This document shows positions 51,934 through 60,287 of a stretch of DNA of 64,000 bases, piece after piece. This DNA is from JBQTKD01 sp963703165 (GTDB taxonomy: Bacteria; Actinomycetota; Actinomycetes; Sporichthyales; Sporichthyaceae): assembly GCA_963703165.1 (NCBI GenBank), contig OY969798.1, forward strand, positions 992,001 to 1,056,000. The letters run 5' to 3'. The notes below the pieces were generated by a model. That model saw nothing but the letters and a program-made list of their open reading frames with translations, searched no databases and was not told the DNA's origin. The stretch's first letter is position 1; the number at the start of each line of letters is the position of its first letter. Both the position numbers and the translations under genes were made by a program.

Positions 51934-54900
51934 GTGACCGCCGAGTCCGTCGACCTAGACCTGAGCACCCTTCGGGCGGTCGTCGGCATGTCCACCTACG
52001 CCCGCGGCGTCGAGTACGCCGACCGCGGCGCGGTACGCCACTTCGACGTACGCGTGGACGGCACAGTCATCGTCGGCAAGGTCGCCGGTGGAGCCCCGAT
52101 CCCGTACCTCACGAACGTCCACCTGGGCACCGACACCGGGGTCGGGCCGTACCGCTTCGTGAGCGGCCAATGCAGTTGCCCGGTCCGCTACAACTGCAAG
52201 CACGCCGTGGCCCTGTCCCTCGTCGCGTCCGGACATAGCCCACCTGTCCCCACCCCGCTGACCACCGGCACCTGGGAAGACTCCTGGCGGACGTTGCTGG
52301 ACCCGCCGTGGGCTCCCCCTTCCGCCGCCGATCCGTCCGCGTTGGCCATCGAGCTGACCCTGCGGCGCAAGCTCGCCAACCGCTGGGTGGGCGGTGCAGG
52401 TCAGGCCGAGGCGATGGAGTTGTGGGGTCGAGTCGTCCGCGCCGGCAAGAAAGGCTGGGTCGGCGCAGAGCTGAGCTGGGGCCGCCTCGGCAGCCTCCAG
52501 TTCCGCAACGAGTACAACAAGGACCAGGTTCGGGTCCTGCACGATCTGCACGCGCTGTACCTGGCCCGCACGGGTTCCGGTTACACCGAACATCACCTGC
52601 GGTACGGCGACGAGAAACAGCTGGAGCTCTCGGCCATCAACTCCGGCGCCCTGATGCCGCTGCTGGAGCAGGCGGAAGCCGTCGGCCTGCGCCTGGTGCA
52701 CAGCGTCCCCGAGCTCGGCGACCTCCCACCGATCACCACGGCCGACCTCTGCCTGGACATCACCGCCCCCGACGGCCCTGACGAAGGCCTGGCAGTCACT
52801 CCCGTGCTGCGCACCGACGGCAGGTACGGCGAGATCGCCCCGGTGGTCTTCCTCGGCAACGGTACCGGCGCGGTCGTGCGGCCCGCGAACGATGAGGAGC
52901 TGCCGGCCAACCCCATCAGCTGGCCGCTGCGGCTGATCTCCCTCACCACGGCGGCGCCGATCGCCATGCGTCGCATGGTCCTCGGCGCGGAGTACCCGAC
53001 GGTGCCCGCCGCCCATCGCGACCGGTTCCTCGAGGAGTACTTCCCGCGCCTGCGCCAACTCGGGGAGGTGGTCTCCACCGACGGTTCGTTCACTCCCCCG
53101 GAATCCTTCGCGCCCACCCTGGTGCTGCACGCCGACTTCGGCGAGGAGCACGCCCTGGCGCTTCGCTGGGAGTGGGCCTACCAACTCGGCGAACGCGAGC
53201 GCACCCTGCCTCTGGGCTCGACCCAGGACGCGGCCTTCCGAGATCGAGCGGCCGAGGCCGTGCTGCTGGCCGGCCTCGACACCCTCGTGACTGTCTACGG
53301 TCTGAATCGCGAGAGCGGACCCGGGATCACCGAGCCCCTGGAACTCGGCGGCATCGACACGATGCAGTTCGCGACCGAGTGGCTGCCGATGCTGCGCGAT
53401 CATCCCGACGTCCGCGTCGAGATCACCGGCACTCCCGTCGACTACCACGAGGCCGGGGACTCCCTGCGTATCAAGGTCTCCACGAAGGCCCGGTCCAACG
53501 ACGACGACTGGTACGACCTCGGTGTGTCGATCACCGTCGACGGCGAGACGGTCCCTTTCCTCGACGTGTTCATCGCCCTCGCCCAGGGCCGGTCGCATCT
53601 GCTGCTCCCGGGTGGCGCCTACTTCTCGTTGGAGAAGCCCGAACTGATGGCGCTGCGCCGCCTCATCGACGAGGCGCGTGCGCTCACCGACAATCCCTCC
53701 GGCGCTCTGCGGATCAGCCGGTACCAGACGGGGCTCTGGGAGGAATTGCTCGGCCTCGGCGTCGTCGGACGTCAGGCCGCGGGGTGGCGCAAGCACGTCG
53801 AGGCGTTGCGGAGCCTGGACACGGTAGGGAGCACACCACTTCCCGGCGGCGTGTACGCGGAACTGAGGCCCTATCAGCTCGAGGGCTTCGAGTGGTTGGC
53901 GTTCCTGTGGGAGCACCGCCTCGGTGGGATCCTCGCCGACGACATGGGGCTCGGGAAGACGCTGCAGTCCCTCGCTCTCATCGCGCACGCGCGGGCGAAG
54001 GCCCCGGACGATCCGCCGTTCCTGATCGTCGCCCCGACGTCCGTGCTGTCGAACTGGGCCGCGGAGGCCGCCCGGTTCACCCCGGGGTTACGAGTGGCGA
54101 CGGTGACGCAGAGCGTGGCCAAGGCGAGCCGTCAACGCGGCCCCTCGCTGCGGGAGCTCGCCGCCGACGCGGACATCGTCGTCACTTCCTACGCCCTGCT
54201 GCGGATCGACGCGGAGGCCTATCAGGCCGACCGTTGGGCGGGCCTGCTGCTCGACGAGGCCCAGTTCGTGAAGAACCGGAACGCGAAAGTACACAAGGCC
54301 GCGCGGCAGGTGAATGCCCCGTTCAAGCTCGCCATCACCGGCACGCCACTGGAGAACTCGGTGATGGAGTTGTGGGCGCTGCTCTCGATCACCGCACCGG
54401 GTCTCTTCCCGTTCCCGGACGGGTTCAAGGAGTTCTACGCCGTCCCGATCGAGCGCAACGGCGACGCCGAACTGCTCGCCATGCTGCGCCGGCGGATCCG
54501 TCCGTTGCTCAAGCGCCGCACCAAGGAAGCCGTGGCACCGGAGCTCCCGCCCAAGCAGGAACAGGTGCTGTCCGTCGCCCTGGAACCGCGGCACCGCAAG
54601 ATCTACGACGTCGCTCTGCAGCGCGAACGGCAGAAGGTCCTCAAGCTGCTCGACGACCTCGACGGCAACCGCTTCGAGATCCTGCGCTCGCTCACGCTGC
54701 TGCGCCAGCTCAGCCTGCACCCCGGGCTGGCCGACGACCTCGACAGCGAGGTGCCCAGCGCCAAGATCGATGCCCTGCTCGAACACCTCGACGCCGTCGC
54801 CGGCACCGGGCACCGCACGCTGGTCTTCAGCCAGTTCACCGGCCTGCTCGACCTCATCGAGGACCGCCTCATCGCCGAGGACGTCGAGTTCTGCCGCCTC

Positions 54901-55260
54901 GACGGCGCGACGCTGCGCCGCGCCAACGTCATCGAACGCTTCAAGTCCGGAACCGCGCCGGTCTTCCTGATCAGCCTCAAGGCCGGTGGCTTCGGCCTCA
55001 ACCTCACCGAGGCCGACTACTGCTTCCTCATGGACCCCTGGTGGAACCCCGCCACCGAACTGCAGGCCATCGACCGCACCCACCGCATCGGCCAGACGCG
55101 CACCGTGCACGTGTATCGACTCATCGCCGAGCACACCATCGAGGAACGCGTTCTCGCCCTGCAGGCACGCAAATCCGAACTGTTCTCCAGCGTCCTCGAC
55201 GGCGGCGACAGCTTCGGCCGCCGCCTCGACGCCAACGACATCCGCGGCCTGTTCACCTGA
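51934..55260 (+). CDS. SWIM-domain SNF2-family helicase
   Basis: An 1108-residue protein. Residues about 76-92 form a SWIM zinc finger (GQCSCPVRYNCKHAVAL: CxC...CxH). A 500-residue DUF3670-like middle region follows. The SNF2 ATPase starts about 640: LRPYQLEGFEWLAFL, Walker A DDMGLGKT (about 668), LLDEAQ (about 774), LAITGTPLENSVMELW, and the second lobe with SQFTGLLDLI, LISLKAGGFGLNLTEADY and the motif VI block RTHRIGQTRTVHVYRL. Such proteins translocate on double-stranded DNA; bacterial roles are poorly known. GTG start. Nearest neighbour is the convergent hypothetical at 55282. Confidence 0.93.
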   Translation: MTAESVDLDLSTLRAVVGMSTYARGVEYADRGAVRHFDVRVDGTVIVGKVAGGAPIPYLTNVHLGTDTGVGPYRFVSGQCSCPVRYNCKHAVALSLVASGHSPPVPTPLTTGTWEDSWRTLLDPPWAPPSAADPSALAIELTLRRKLANRWVGGAGQAEAMELWGRVVRAGKKGWVGAELSWGRLGSLQFRNEYNKDQVRVLHDLHALYLARTGSGYTEHHLRYGDEKQLELSAINSGALMPLLEQAEAVGLRLVHSVPELGDLPPITTADLCLDITAPDGPDEGLAVTPVLRTDGRYGEIAPVVFLGNGTGAVVRPANDEELPANPISWPLRLISLTTAAPIAMRRMVLGAEYPTVPAAHRDRFLEEYFPRLRQLGEVVSTDGSFTPPESFAPTLVLHADFGEEHALALRWEWAYQLGERERTLPLGSTQDAAFRDRAAEAVLLAGLDTLVTVYGLNRESGPGITEPLELGGIDTMQFATEWLPMLRDHPDVRVEITGTPVDYHEAGDSLRIKVSTKARSNDDDWYDLGVSITVDGETVPFLDVFIALAQGRSHLLLPGGAYFSLEKPELMALRRLIDEARALTDNPSGALRISRYQTGLWEELLGLGVVGRQAAGWRKHVEALRSLDTVGSTPLPGGVYAELRPYQLEGFEWLAFLWEHRLGGILADDMGLGKTLQSLALIAHARAKAPDDPPFLIVAPTSVLSNWAAEAARFTPGLRVATVTQSVAKASRQRGPSLRELAADADIVVTSYALLRIDAEAYQADRWAGLLLDEAQFVKNRNAKVHKAARQVNAPFKLAITGTPLENSVMELWALLSITAPGLFPFPDGFKEFYAVPIERNGDAELLAMLRRRIRPLLKRRTKEAVAPELPPKQEQVLSVALEPRHRKIYDVALQRERQKVLKLLDDLDGNRFEILRSLTLLRQLSLHPGLADDLDSEVPSAKIDALLEHLDAVAGTGHRTLVFSQFTGLLDLIEDRLIAEDVEFCRLDGATLRRANVIERFKSGTAPVFLISLKAGGFGLNLTEADYCFLMDPWWNPATELQAIDRTHRIGQTRTVHVYRLIAEHTIEERVLALQARKSELFSSVLDGGDSFGRRLDANDIRGLFT

Positions 55261-55281
55261 GGCGCGAAGGTGCCAGGGCGA

Positions 55282-55794
55282 TTAGCCGAACGTGTCTCGT
55301 CGAAGCAATGCGCCGATCGTTGCTTCGTACTGCGCGCGGTTGAACGTCACCGTGAAGATCGGCAGATCCTGACCCGAGGGGTCGAACGGCTCGTAGTCGT
55401 TCTGCCAGCCGATGTCTCGCCACTCGACAGTCTCGGGGCCGGTGACGACCTGCGCGGTCAATGCCCCACACCCCAGATCGCCGCACGCGAGGCAGTAGAG
55501 CAGCGCGATCCGACCGTCGTCCATGCGCACCTCAGGGCCGCCTGCCGAAACGTCCAGCAAGACGGCCAGACTCTGGCGGGTGTACTCGGCGGGCCAGTCG
55601 CCCCGCATCCCGGTCGTGTCAGACGGAAGGCCGTCCTGGTACCGGACGATCTCCCGCAGCGGTCTGCCGTCGATGGTCCAGTCCAGGAACTTGATGGTCC
55701 GCGTCGTGATTTCCGAGCGAAACCATTTGGTCCGGTGTTCCTGCAGGTCGACAGATGACGCCACAGTCCCCAAGCGCGCGATCTCCGCGGACAC
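55282..55794 (-). CDS. Conserved hypothetical with CxxCGDLGCG motif
   Basis: A 170-residue soluble protein with a notable cysteine cluster, YCLACGDLGCGALTAQV (three Cys within eight residues), plus RWFRSEITTRTIKFLDW-like and DLPIFTVTFNRAQYEATI segments. The cluster could bind a metal or be redox-active. I recall such proteins scattered in actinomycetes but know no function. ATG 55792-55794. Ends 22 bases from the SNF2 stop; starts ten bases downstream of the meaA stop in the same direction. Confidence 0.7.
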   Translation of the reverse strand: MSAEIARLGTVASSVDLQEHRTKWFRSEITTRTIKFLDWTIDGRPLREIVRYQDGLPSDTTGMRGDWPAEYTRQSLAVLLDVSAGGPEVRMDDGRIALLYCLACGDLGCGALTAQVVTGPETVEWRDIGWQNDYEPFDPSGQDLPIFTVTFNRAQYEATIGALLRRDTFG

Positions 55795-55804
55795 GTGCGC
55801 CTGA

Positions 55805-57787
55805 CTACGCCTCAGCCGCCGGCAGGCCGTTCGCCTCGCGGATGATCTCGACGATGCGGGCCATGATCTCCGTCAGGCCGTAGTCCTTCGGCGTGAAGAC
55901 TGCGGCGACTCCGGAAGCCATCAGAGCCTTGGCGTCGCCGTCGGGCACGATGCCGCCGACGATCACCGGGATGTCTCCGGCACCGGCCGCCTTCAACCCG
56001 TCGATGACCGACGGGATCAGCTCCATGTGCGAGCCGGACAGGATCGACAGCCCGACGCAGTGCACATCCTCTGCCACGGCGGCCGCGACGATCTGAGCCG
56101 GCGTCAGACGAATGCCCTGGTAGATCACCTCGAAGCCGACGTCACGGGCACGGACCGCCACCTGCTCGGCACCGTTGGAGTGCCCGTCCAGGCCCGGCTT
56201 GCCCACGAGCAACCGCAGTCGACGGCCCAACGCCTCGCCGGTCGCGGCCACCGAGGCGCGGACCTCCGCGATCCCGGCACCGTCGGTGTTGGCGCTCACG
56301 CCGGACACGCCGGTCGGGGCGCGGTACTCGCCGAATTCCTCGCGCAGCGCACCGGCCCACTCCCCCGTTGTGACTCCGCTCCGCACGCACTCGAGCGTGA
56401 CCGGCATCAGGTTGTCGGTGGTTTTCGCCGTCCGCCGCAGGTTCTCCAACGCCGCCTTCACCGCGGCGTCGTCGCGCTGCTCGCGCCACGCGACAACACT
56501 GGCGATCGCGGCCGCCTCGGCCTCGGGGTCGGCGGTCTGGATCGCCGCCTCCAGGTCGGACAGCAGCGGGTTGGGCTCGGACTCGACAAATTTGTTCACG
56601 CCGACGATCACGTCGGCACCGGACTCGATCCGGGCCCGCCGGGCGGCGTGCGACGAGACCAGCGCCGACTTCATGTAGCCCGTCTCGACGGCGGCCAGCG
56701 CACCGCCCATCTCTGCGATGCGGTCCATCTCTACGCGCGTAGTAGCGACCAGCTCGGCGACTTTGGCCTCGACGACGACGGACCCGGTGAACAGGTCGTC
56801 GTACTCGAGCAGGTCGGACTCGAACGCCAGCACCTGCTGGATGCGCAGCGACCACTGCTGGTCCCACGGCCGGGGCAGCCCCAGGGCCTCATTCCACGCC
56901 GGCAGCTGGATCGCACGAGCTCGCGCGTCGCGCGAGAGCGTCACGCCGAGCATCTCCAGCACGATCCGTTGGATGTTGTTCTCCGGCTGAGCCTCGGTCA
57001 GACCGAGCGAGTTGACCTGCACGCCGTAGCGGAATCGGCTCGGGGCGCCGTAGCGCTCCGCGGTGATCGTGTTCCACAGCTCGCCGAAGGCGCGCATCTT
57101 GCACATCTCCTCGACGAAACGCACACCGGCGTTCACGAAGAAGGAGATCCGCCCGACGACCTCACCGAAGCGCTCGGCCGGCACCTGACCGGAGTCGCGG
57201 ACGGCGTCGAGCACGGTGACCGCGGCGGAGAGCGCGAAGGCCAGTTCCTGGACGGTGGTCGCCCCGGCCTCCTGCAGGTGGTAGCTGCAGACGTTGATCG
57301 GATTCCACTTCGGCACCGAGGTGACCGTGTACGCGATCATGTCCGAGGTCAGCCGCATCGAGGCAGTCGGCGGGAACACGTAGGTCCCCCGCGAGAGGTA
57401 CTCCTTGATGATGTCGTTCTGGGTGGTCCCGGTCAGCGAGGTGAGCGGGGCACCCTGCTCCTCCGCGACCACCTGGTAGAGCGCGAGCATCCACATCGCC
57501 GGCGCATTGATGGTCATCGAGGTGTTCATCTTCTCGAGCGGGATGCCGTCGAAGAGCTGACGCATTTCACCCAGGTGCGACACCGGCACCCCGACCTTGC
57601 CGACCTCACCACGAGCGAGCTCGTGGTCCGGGTCGTAGCCGGTCTGGGTGGGCAGGTCGAAGGCGACCGAAAGTCCGGTCTGGCCCTTCGCCAGGTTGCG
57701 TCGGTACAGCTCGTTGGAGCCCGCAGCCGAGGAATGCCCGGCGTAGGTGCGGATCAACCAGGGCTTGTCGCGCTCACGTTCCGCCAT
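55805..57787 (-). CDS. meaA: MeaA, ethylmalonyl-CoA mutase-type B12 enzyme
   Basis: A 660-residue single-chain adenosylcobalamin mutase. The barrel domain starts DKPWLIRTYAGHSSAAGSNE, with GLSVAFDLPTQTGYDPDHEL, TGTTQNDIIKEYLSRGTYVF and NVCSYHLQEAGATTVQELAF. The C-terminal B12 domain (about 530-660) has GKPGLDGHSNGAEQ (the DxHxxG cobalt ligand), VHCVGLSILSGSHMELI and VIVGGIVPDGDAKAL. In Streptomyces and Methylobacterium this protein converts ethylmalonyl-CoA to methylsuccinyl-CoA; isobutyryl- or methylmalonyl-CoA mutation is less likely. ATG 57785-57787 with GGAGGTG upstream. Needs MeaB and PduO-type adenosyltransferase, both in the window. Confidence 0.93.
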   Translation of the reverse strand: MAERERDKPWLIRTYAGHSSAAGSNELYRRNLAKGQTGLSVAFDLPTQTGYDPDHELARGEVGKVGVPVSHLGEMRQLFDGIPLEKMNTSMTINAPAMWMLALYQVVAEEQGAPLTSLTGTTQNDIIKEYLSRGTYVFPPTASMRLTSDMIAYTVTSVPKWNPINVCSYHLQEAGATTVQELAFALSAAVTVLDAVRDSGQVPAERFGEVVGRISFFVNAGVRFVEEMCKMRAFGELWNTITAERYGAPSRFRYGVQVNSLGLTEAQPENNIQRIVLEMLGVTLSRDARARAIQLPAWNEALGLPRPWDQQWSLRIQQVLAFESDLLEYDDLFTGSVVVEAKVAELVATTRVEMDRIAEMGGALAAVETGYMKSALVSSHAARRARIESGADVIVGVNKFVESEPNPLLSDLEAAIQTADPEAEAAAIASVVAWREQRDDAAVKAALENLRRTAKTTDNLMPVTLECVRSGVTTGEWAGALREEFGEYRAPTGVSGVSANTDGAGIAEVRASVAATGEALGRRLRLLVGKPGLDGHSNGAEQVAVRARDVGFEVIYQGIRLTPAQIVAAAVAEDVHCVGLSILSGSHMELIPSVIDGLKAAGAGDIPVIVGGIVPDGDAKALMASGVAAVFTPKDYGLTEIMARIVEIIREANGLPAAEA

Positions 57788-57806
57788 GAGGCACCTCCGG
57801 AAGCAC

Positions 57807-57812
57807 AATATA
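57807..57812 (-). promoter_or_regulatory. Putative meaA -10 element
   Basis: TATATT on the minus strand, 19 bases before the meaA ATG and just upstream of its Shine-Dalgarno sequence. It is the best -10 match in the meaA gap. No convincing -35 was found at normal spacing. Inferred from pattern only. Confidence 0.4.
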
Positions 57813-57856
57813 CTCACCGGTAATCAGCACACGTGCATAACCCGCGACGAGGCAAG

Positions 57857-58195
57857 ATGGACGCCATGCGTTGGGAGGGCACGACCTACCTGTGGAGCCC
57901 CATCGCCGCGTTCCTCGTCGTCGGGGTCCTCATCCTCATCCTGCGCTGGGCCTACTCCGATCGCAACGACTCGCTGCTGGCCCGTCGCACCCGGATGGGC
58001 CCGGACAGCGAGTACGGCCTGCTCCTGGTGGTGGCCCGCCCGGTCGACGCTGCCACGGGTGAGGCGATGCGCATGCGTCTCGCGGCCGAAGGCATCCGGG
58101 CCATGGTCACCACGACGACGAACGGCCTGCGCGTGATGGTCTTCCCCGACGAATTGGCCCGGGCCAAGCAGATCCTGGCCGAACCCCCGCGCTGA
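57857..58195 (+). CDS. Small membrane protein with cytoplasmic ferredoxin-like tail
   Basis: A 112-residue protein: one membrane helix (about 12-34, LWSPIAAFLVVGVLILILRW) followed by a soluble alpha/beta domain (EYGLLLVVARPVDAATGEAM, RLAAEGIRAMVTTTTNGLRV, FPDELARAKQIL). I recall a conserved gene of this type, starting MRWEGTTY, near murA in other actinomycetes. The start could be ATG 57857 or 57866 (MRWEG). No function known. Convergent with murA, divergent from meaA. Confidence 0.65.
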   Translation: MDAMRWEGTTYLWSPIAAFLVVGVLILILRWAYSDRNDSLLARRTRMGPDSEYGLLLVVARPVDAATGEAMRMRLAAEGIRAMVTTTTNGLRVMVFPDELARAKQILAEPPR

Positions 58196-58213
58196 CCTCA
58201 GCCCTGGAAGTAC

Positions 58214-59488
58214 TCAGCCCGGGAAGTGGTCTGGGTCCGGTTCGCGGATCACCTTCGCGCCCAGGGCGTTGAGCTTCTCGACGAAACCCGCGTAGCCGCG
58301 GTCGATGTGGTGCACGTCGGTCACCAGCGTGTAGCCCTCGGCCACCAGGCCGGCCAGGACCAACCCGGCGCCCGCCCGGATGTCATGCGAGCGGACCGGG
58401 GCCCCGGACAGCTGCTCGCGGCCGCGCACGACGGCGTGGTGCCCGTCGGTCTTGATCTCCGCGCCGAGGCGAACCATCTCGTCGATGAACATGAACCGCG
58501 CCTCGAAGACGTTCTCGGTGACCATCGCGGCACCCGAGGCGATCGTGTTCAGCGCGATGTAAGCCGGCTGCAGGTCGGTCGGGAAGCCCGGGTAGGGAAG
58601 CGTCATGATGTCGACGGCCTCCGGCCGGCGGTCCATCGCGACCCGGAACCCGTCCTCGAGGATCTCCACGTCGGCCCCGGCCGTGACCAGCTTGTCCAGC
58701 GGTAGCTCGAGGTGTCCGGCCTTGGCATGCCTGATCGTGACGTCGCCCCGGGTCATCGCCGCGGCCACCGCGAAGGTGCCGGCGACGATCCGGTCGGGCA
58801 CGGTGCGGTGCGTGGTCGGGCTGAGCGAGGTCACGCCTTCGATCTCGATCGTCGAGGAGCCCGCCCCGGAGACCTTCGCACCCATCTGGCACAGCAGATC
58901 GGCCAGGTCGACGATCTCCGGCTCGCGCGCGGCGTTGTCGATCACCGTGGTGCCCTCGGCCAGAACGGCCGCCATCAGCACGTTCTCGGTGGCCCCGACG
59001 CTCGGAAAGTCCAGCCACACCATCGCTCCGCGCAGGCCGTTCGACGCGTCGGTGATGATGAAGCCGTGTTCCGACGCGCTCGTCGCGCCGAGCTTGGCCA
59101 GCCCACCGATGTGCATGTCCAGCGCCCGGGAACCGATGTTGTCCCCACCCGGCAGCGCGACCTTGGCCCGCCCGCAGCGCGCGACCAGCGGCCCGAGCAC
59201 GCAGATCGAGGCCCGCAGACGTCGCACCAGCTCGTAGGGGGCCTCGTGCTCGAGGATCTCCGGGACGTCGATGGTGACTGTCCCGTCGGCGACCTCGACG
59301 TCGCAGCCCAGCCGACGCAGCACCGCGGCCATGTACTCGATGTCGAGGATGTCCGGTGCTCCGGTCAGCGTCGTGCGCCCAGGCGCCAGCAACGCGGCTG
59401 CCATGAGTTTGAGCACGCTGTTCTTCGCGCCGTCGATGGCCACCTCACCGGCCAGTCGAACCCCACCGTGGACCCGGAACCTATCCAT
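58214..59488 (-). CDS. murA: UDP-GlcNAc 1-carboxyvinyltransferase MurA (Asp variant)
   Basis: A 424-residue EPSP-synthase-fold enzyme that transfers enolpyruvate from PEP to UDP-GlcNAc, first committed step of peptidoglycan synthesis. Family blocks: MDRFRVHGG, GEVAIDGAKNSVLKLMAAAL, RRLRASICVLGPLVARCGRA. The loop residue that is Cys115 in E. coli is Asp116 here (ALPGGDNIGSR; codon at 59141-59143), as in mycobacteria, which predicts intrinsic fosfomycin insensitivity. The start at ATG 59486-59488 matches E. coli MurA; TACGAT seven bases upstream could give a leaderless mRNA. An in-frame ATG at 59509 is less likely. Confidence 0.94.
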   Translation of the reverse strand: MDRFRVHGGVRLAGEVAIDGAKNSVLKLMAAALLAPGRTTLTGAPDILDIEYMAAVLRRLGCDVEVADGTVTIDVPEILEHEAPYELVRRLRASICVLGPLVARCGRAKVALPGGDNIGSRALDMHIGGLAKLGATSASEHGFIITDASNGLRGAMVWLDFPSVGATENVLMAAVLAEGTTVIDNAAREPEIVDLADLLCQMGAKVSGAGSSTIEIEGVTSLSPTTHRTVPDRIVAGTFAVAAAMTRGDVTIRHAKAGHLELPLDKLVTAGADVEILEDGFRVAMDRRPEAVDIMTLPYPGFPTDLQPAYIALNTIASGAAMVTENVFEARFMFIDEMVRLGAEIKTDGHHAVVRGREQLSGAPVRSHDIRAGAGLVLAGLVAEGYTLVTDVHHIDRGYAGFVEKLNALGAKVIREPDPDHFPG

Positions 59489-59520
59489 GCCGTCCATCGT
59501 ATTGGCCATAACCTGGAGCC

Positions 59521-60093
59521 ATGGTCAACCTGACGCGTATCTACACCAAGACCGGCGACGACGGCACGACGGCGCTGGGCGACTTCACCCGGACATCGAA
59601 GAACGACCCGCGCCTGGCCGCCTACGCCGACGTCGACGAGGCGAACAGCACGATCGGGGTGGCCATCGCCCTGGGCAACCTGTCCGAGGACCTGGTCACA
59701 CTTCTGACGCGCATTCAGAATGATCTGTTCGACGTCGGGGCCGACCTGTGCAACCCGATCACGGAGAACCCGGCCTACCCCCCGCTGCGGATCGCCGAGG
59801 CCGACATCGAGCGTCTCGAGGTGGCTTGCGACCTCTACAACGACCGGCTGGAGAAGCTGAAGAGCTTCATCCTGCCCGCGGGCACCCCGGGCGCCGCTCT
59901 GCTGCACGTGGCCCGCACGGTGGCCCGACGCGCGGAGCGCTCGGCCTGGGCAGCGGTCGAGGCTCACCCGGACACCACCAGCGCACTCCCTGCGAAGTAT
60001 CTGAACAGACTCTCCGACCTGCTGTTCATCCTCGCGCGAGTTGCCAATCCGGACGGTGACGTGCTCTGGGTCCCCGGCGCCAACCGCGACTGA
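59521..60093 (+). CDS. PduO-type cob(I)alamin adenosyltransferase
   Basis: A 190-residue enzyme that makes adenosylcobalamin from ATP and cob(I)alamin. N-terminal signature TRIYTKTGDDGTTALGD, then AYADVDEANSTIGVAIAL, LTRIQNDLFDVGADLCNP, the motif VARTVARRAERSAW and LNRLSDLLFILAR. Supplies cofactor for MeaA and any methylmalonyl-CoA mutase. ATG 59521 with GGAG directly ahead. Head-to-head with murA only 32 bases away, so the two promoters must overlap the opposite genes or be very compact. Confidence 0.94.
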   Translation: MVNLTRIYTKTGDDGTTALGDFTRTSKNDPRLAAYADVDEANSTIGVAIALGNLSEDLVTLLTRIQNDLFDVGADLCNPITENPAYPPLRIAEADIERLEVACDLYNDRLEKLKSFILPAGTPGAALLHVARTVARRAERSAWAAVEAHPDTTSALPAKYLNRLSDLLFILARVANPDGDVLWVPGANRD

Positions 60094-60125
60094 CGTACCG
60101 TCAGATCGTTGCTCGTGTGAGAAAT

Positions 60126-60144
60126 GCACACTCGAGCCGTGTGC
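60126..60144 (+). terminator. Weak hairpin after the adenosyltransferase gene
   Basis: GCACAC-N7-GTGTGC (60126-60131 and 60139-60144), 32 bases after the stop. Only six base pairs and no T tract. It is the only stem I see in the 194-base gap before the first collagen-like gene. Confidence 0.35.
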
Positions 60145-60287
60145 TTGTCCCCGCTCCGTAGGACGCCCCTCACAAGATCACGTCTGCGCTGCTCAGCCAA
60201 CCCATTCGGATCTTTCGCATTGATCGGACACGTTCATACCGTCCTCCCCAAGCCATTTGAAAGTTTCGGCCGGGAGGGGGTCAGGTC

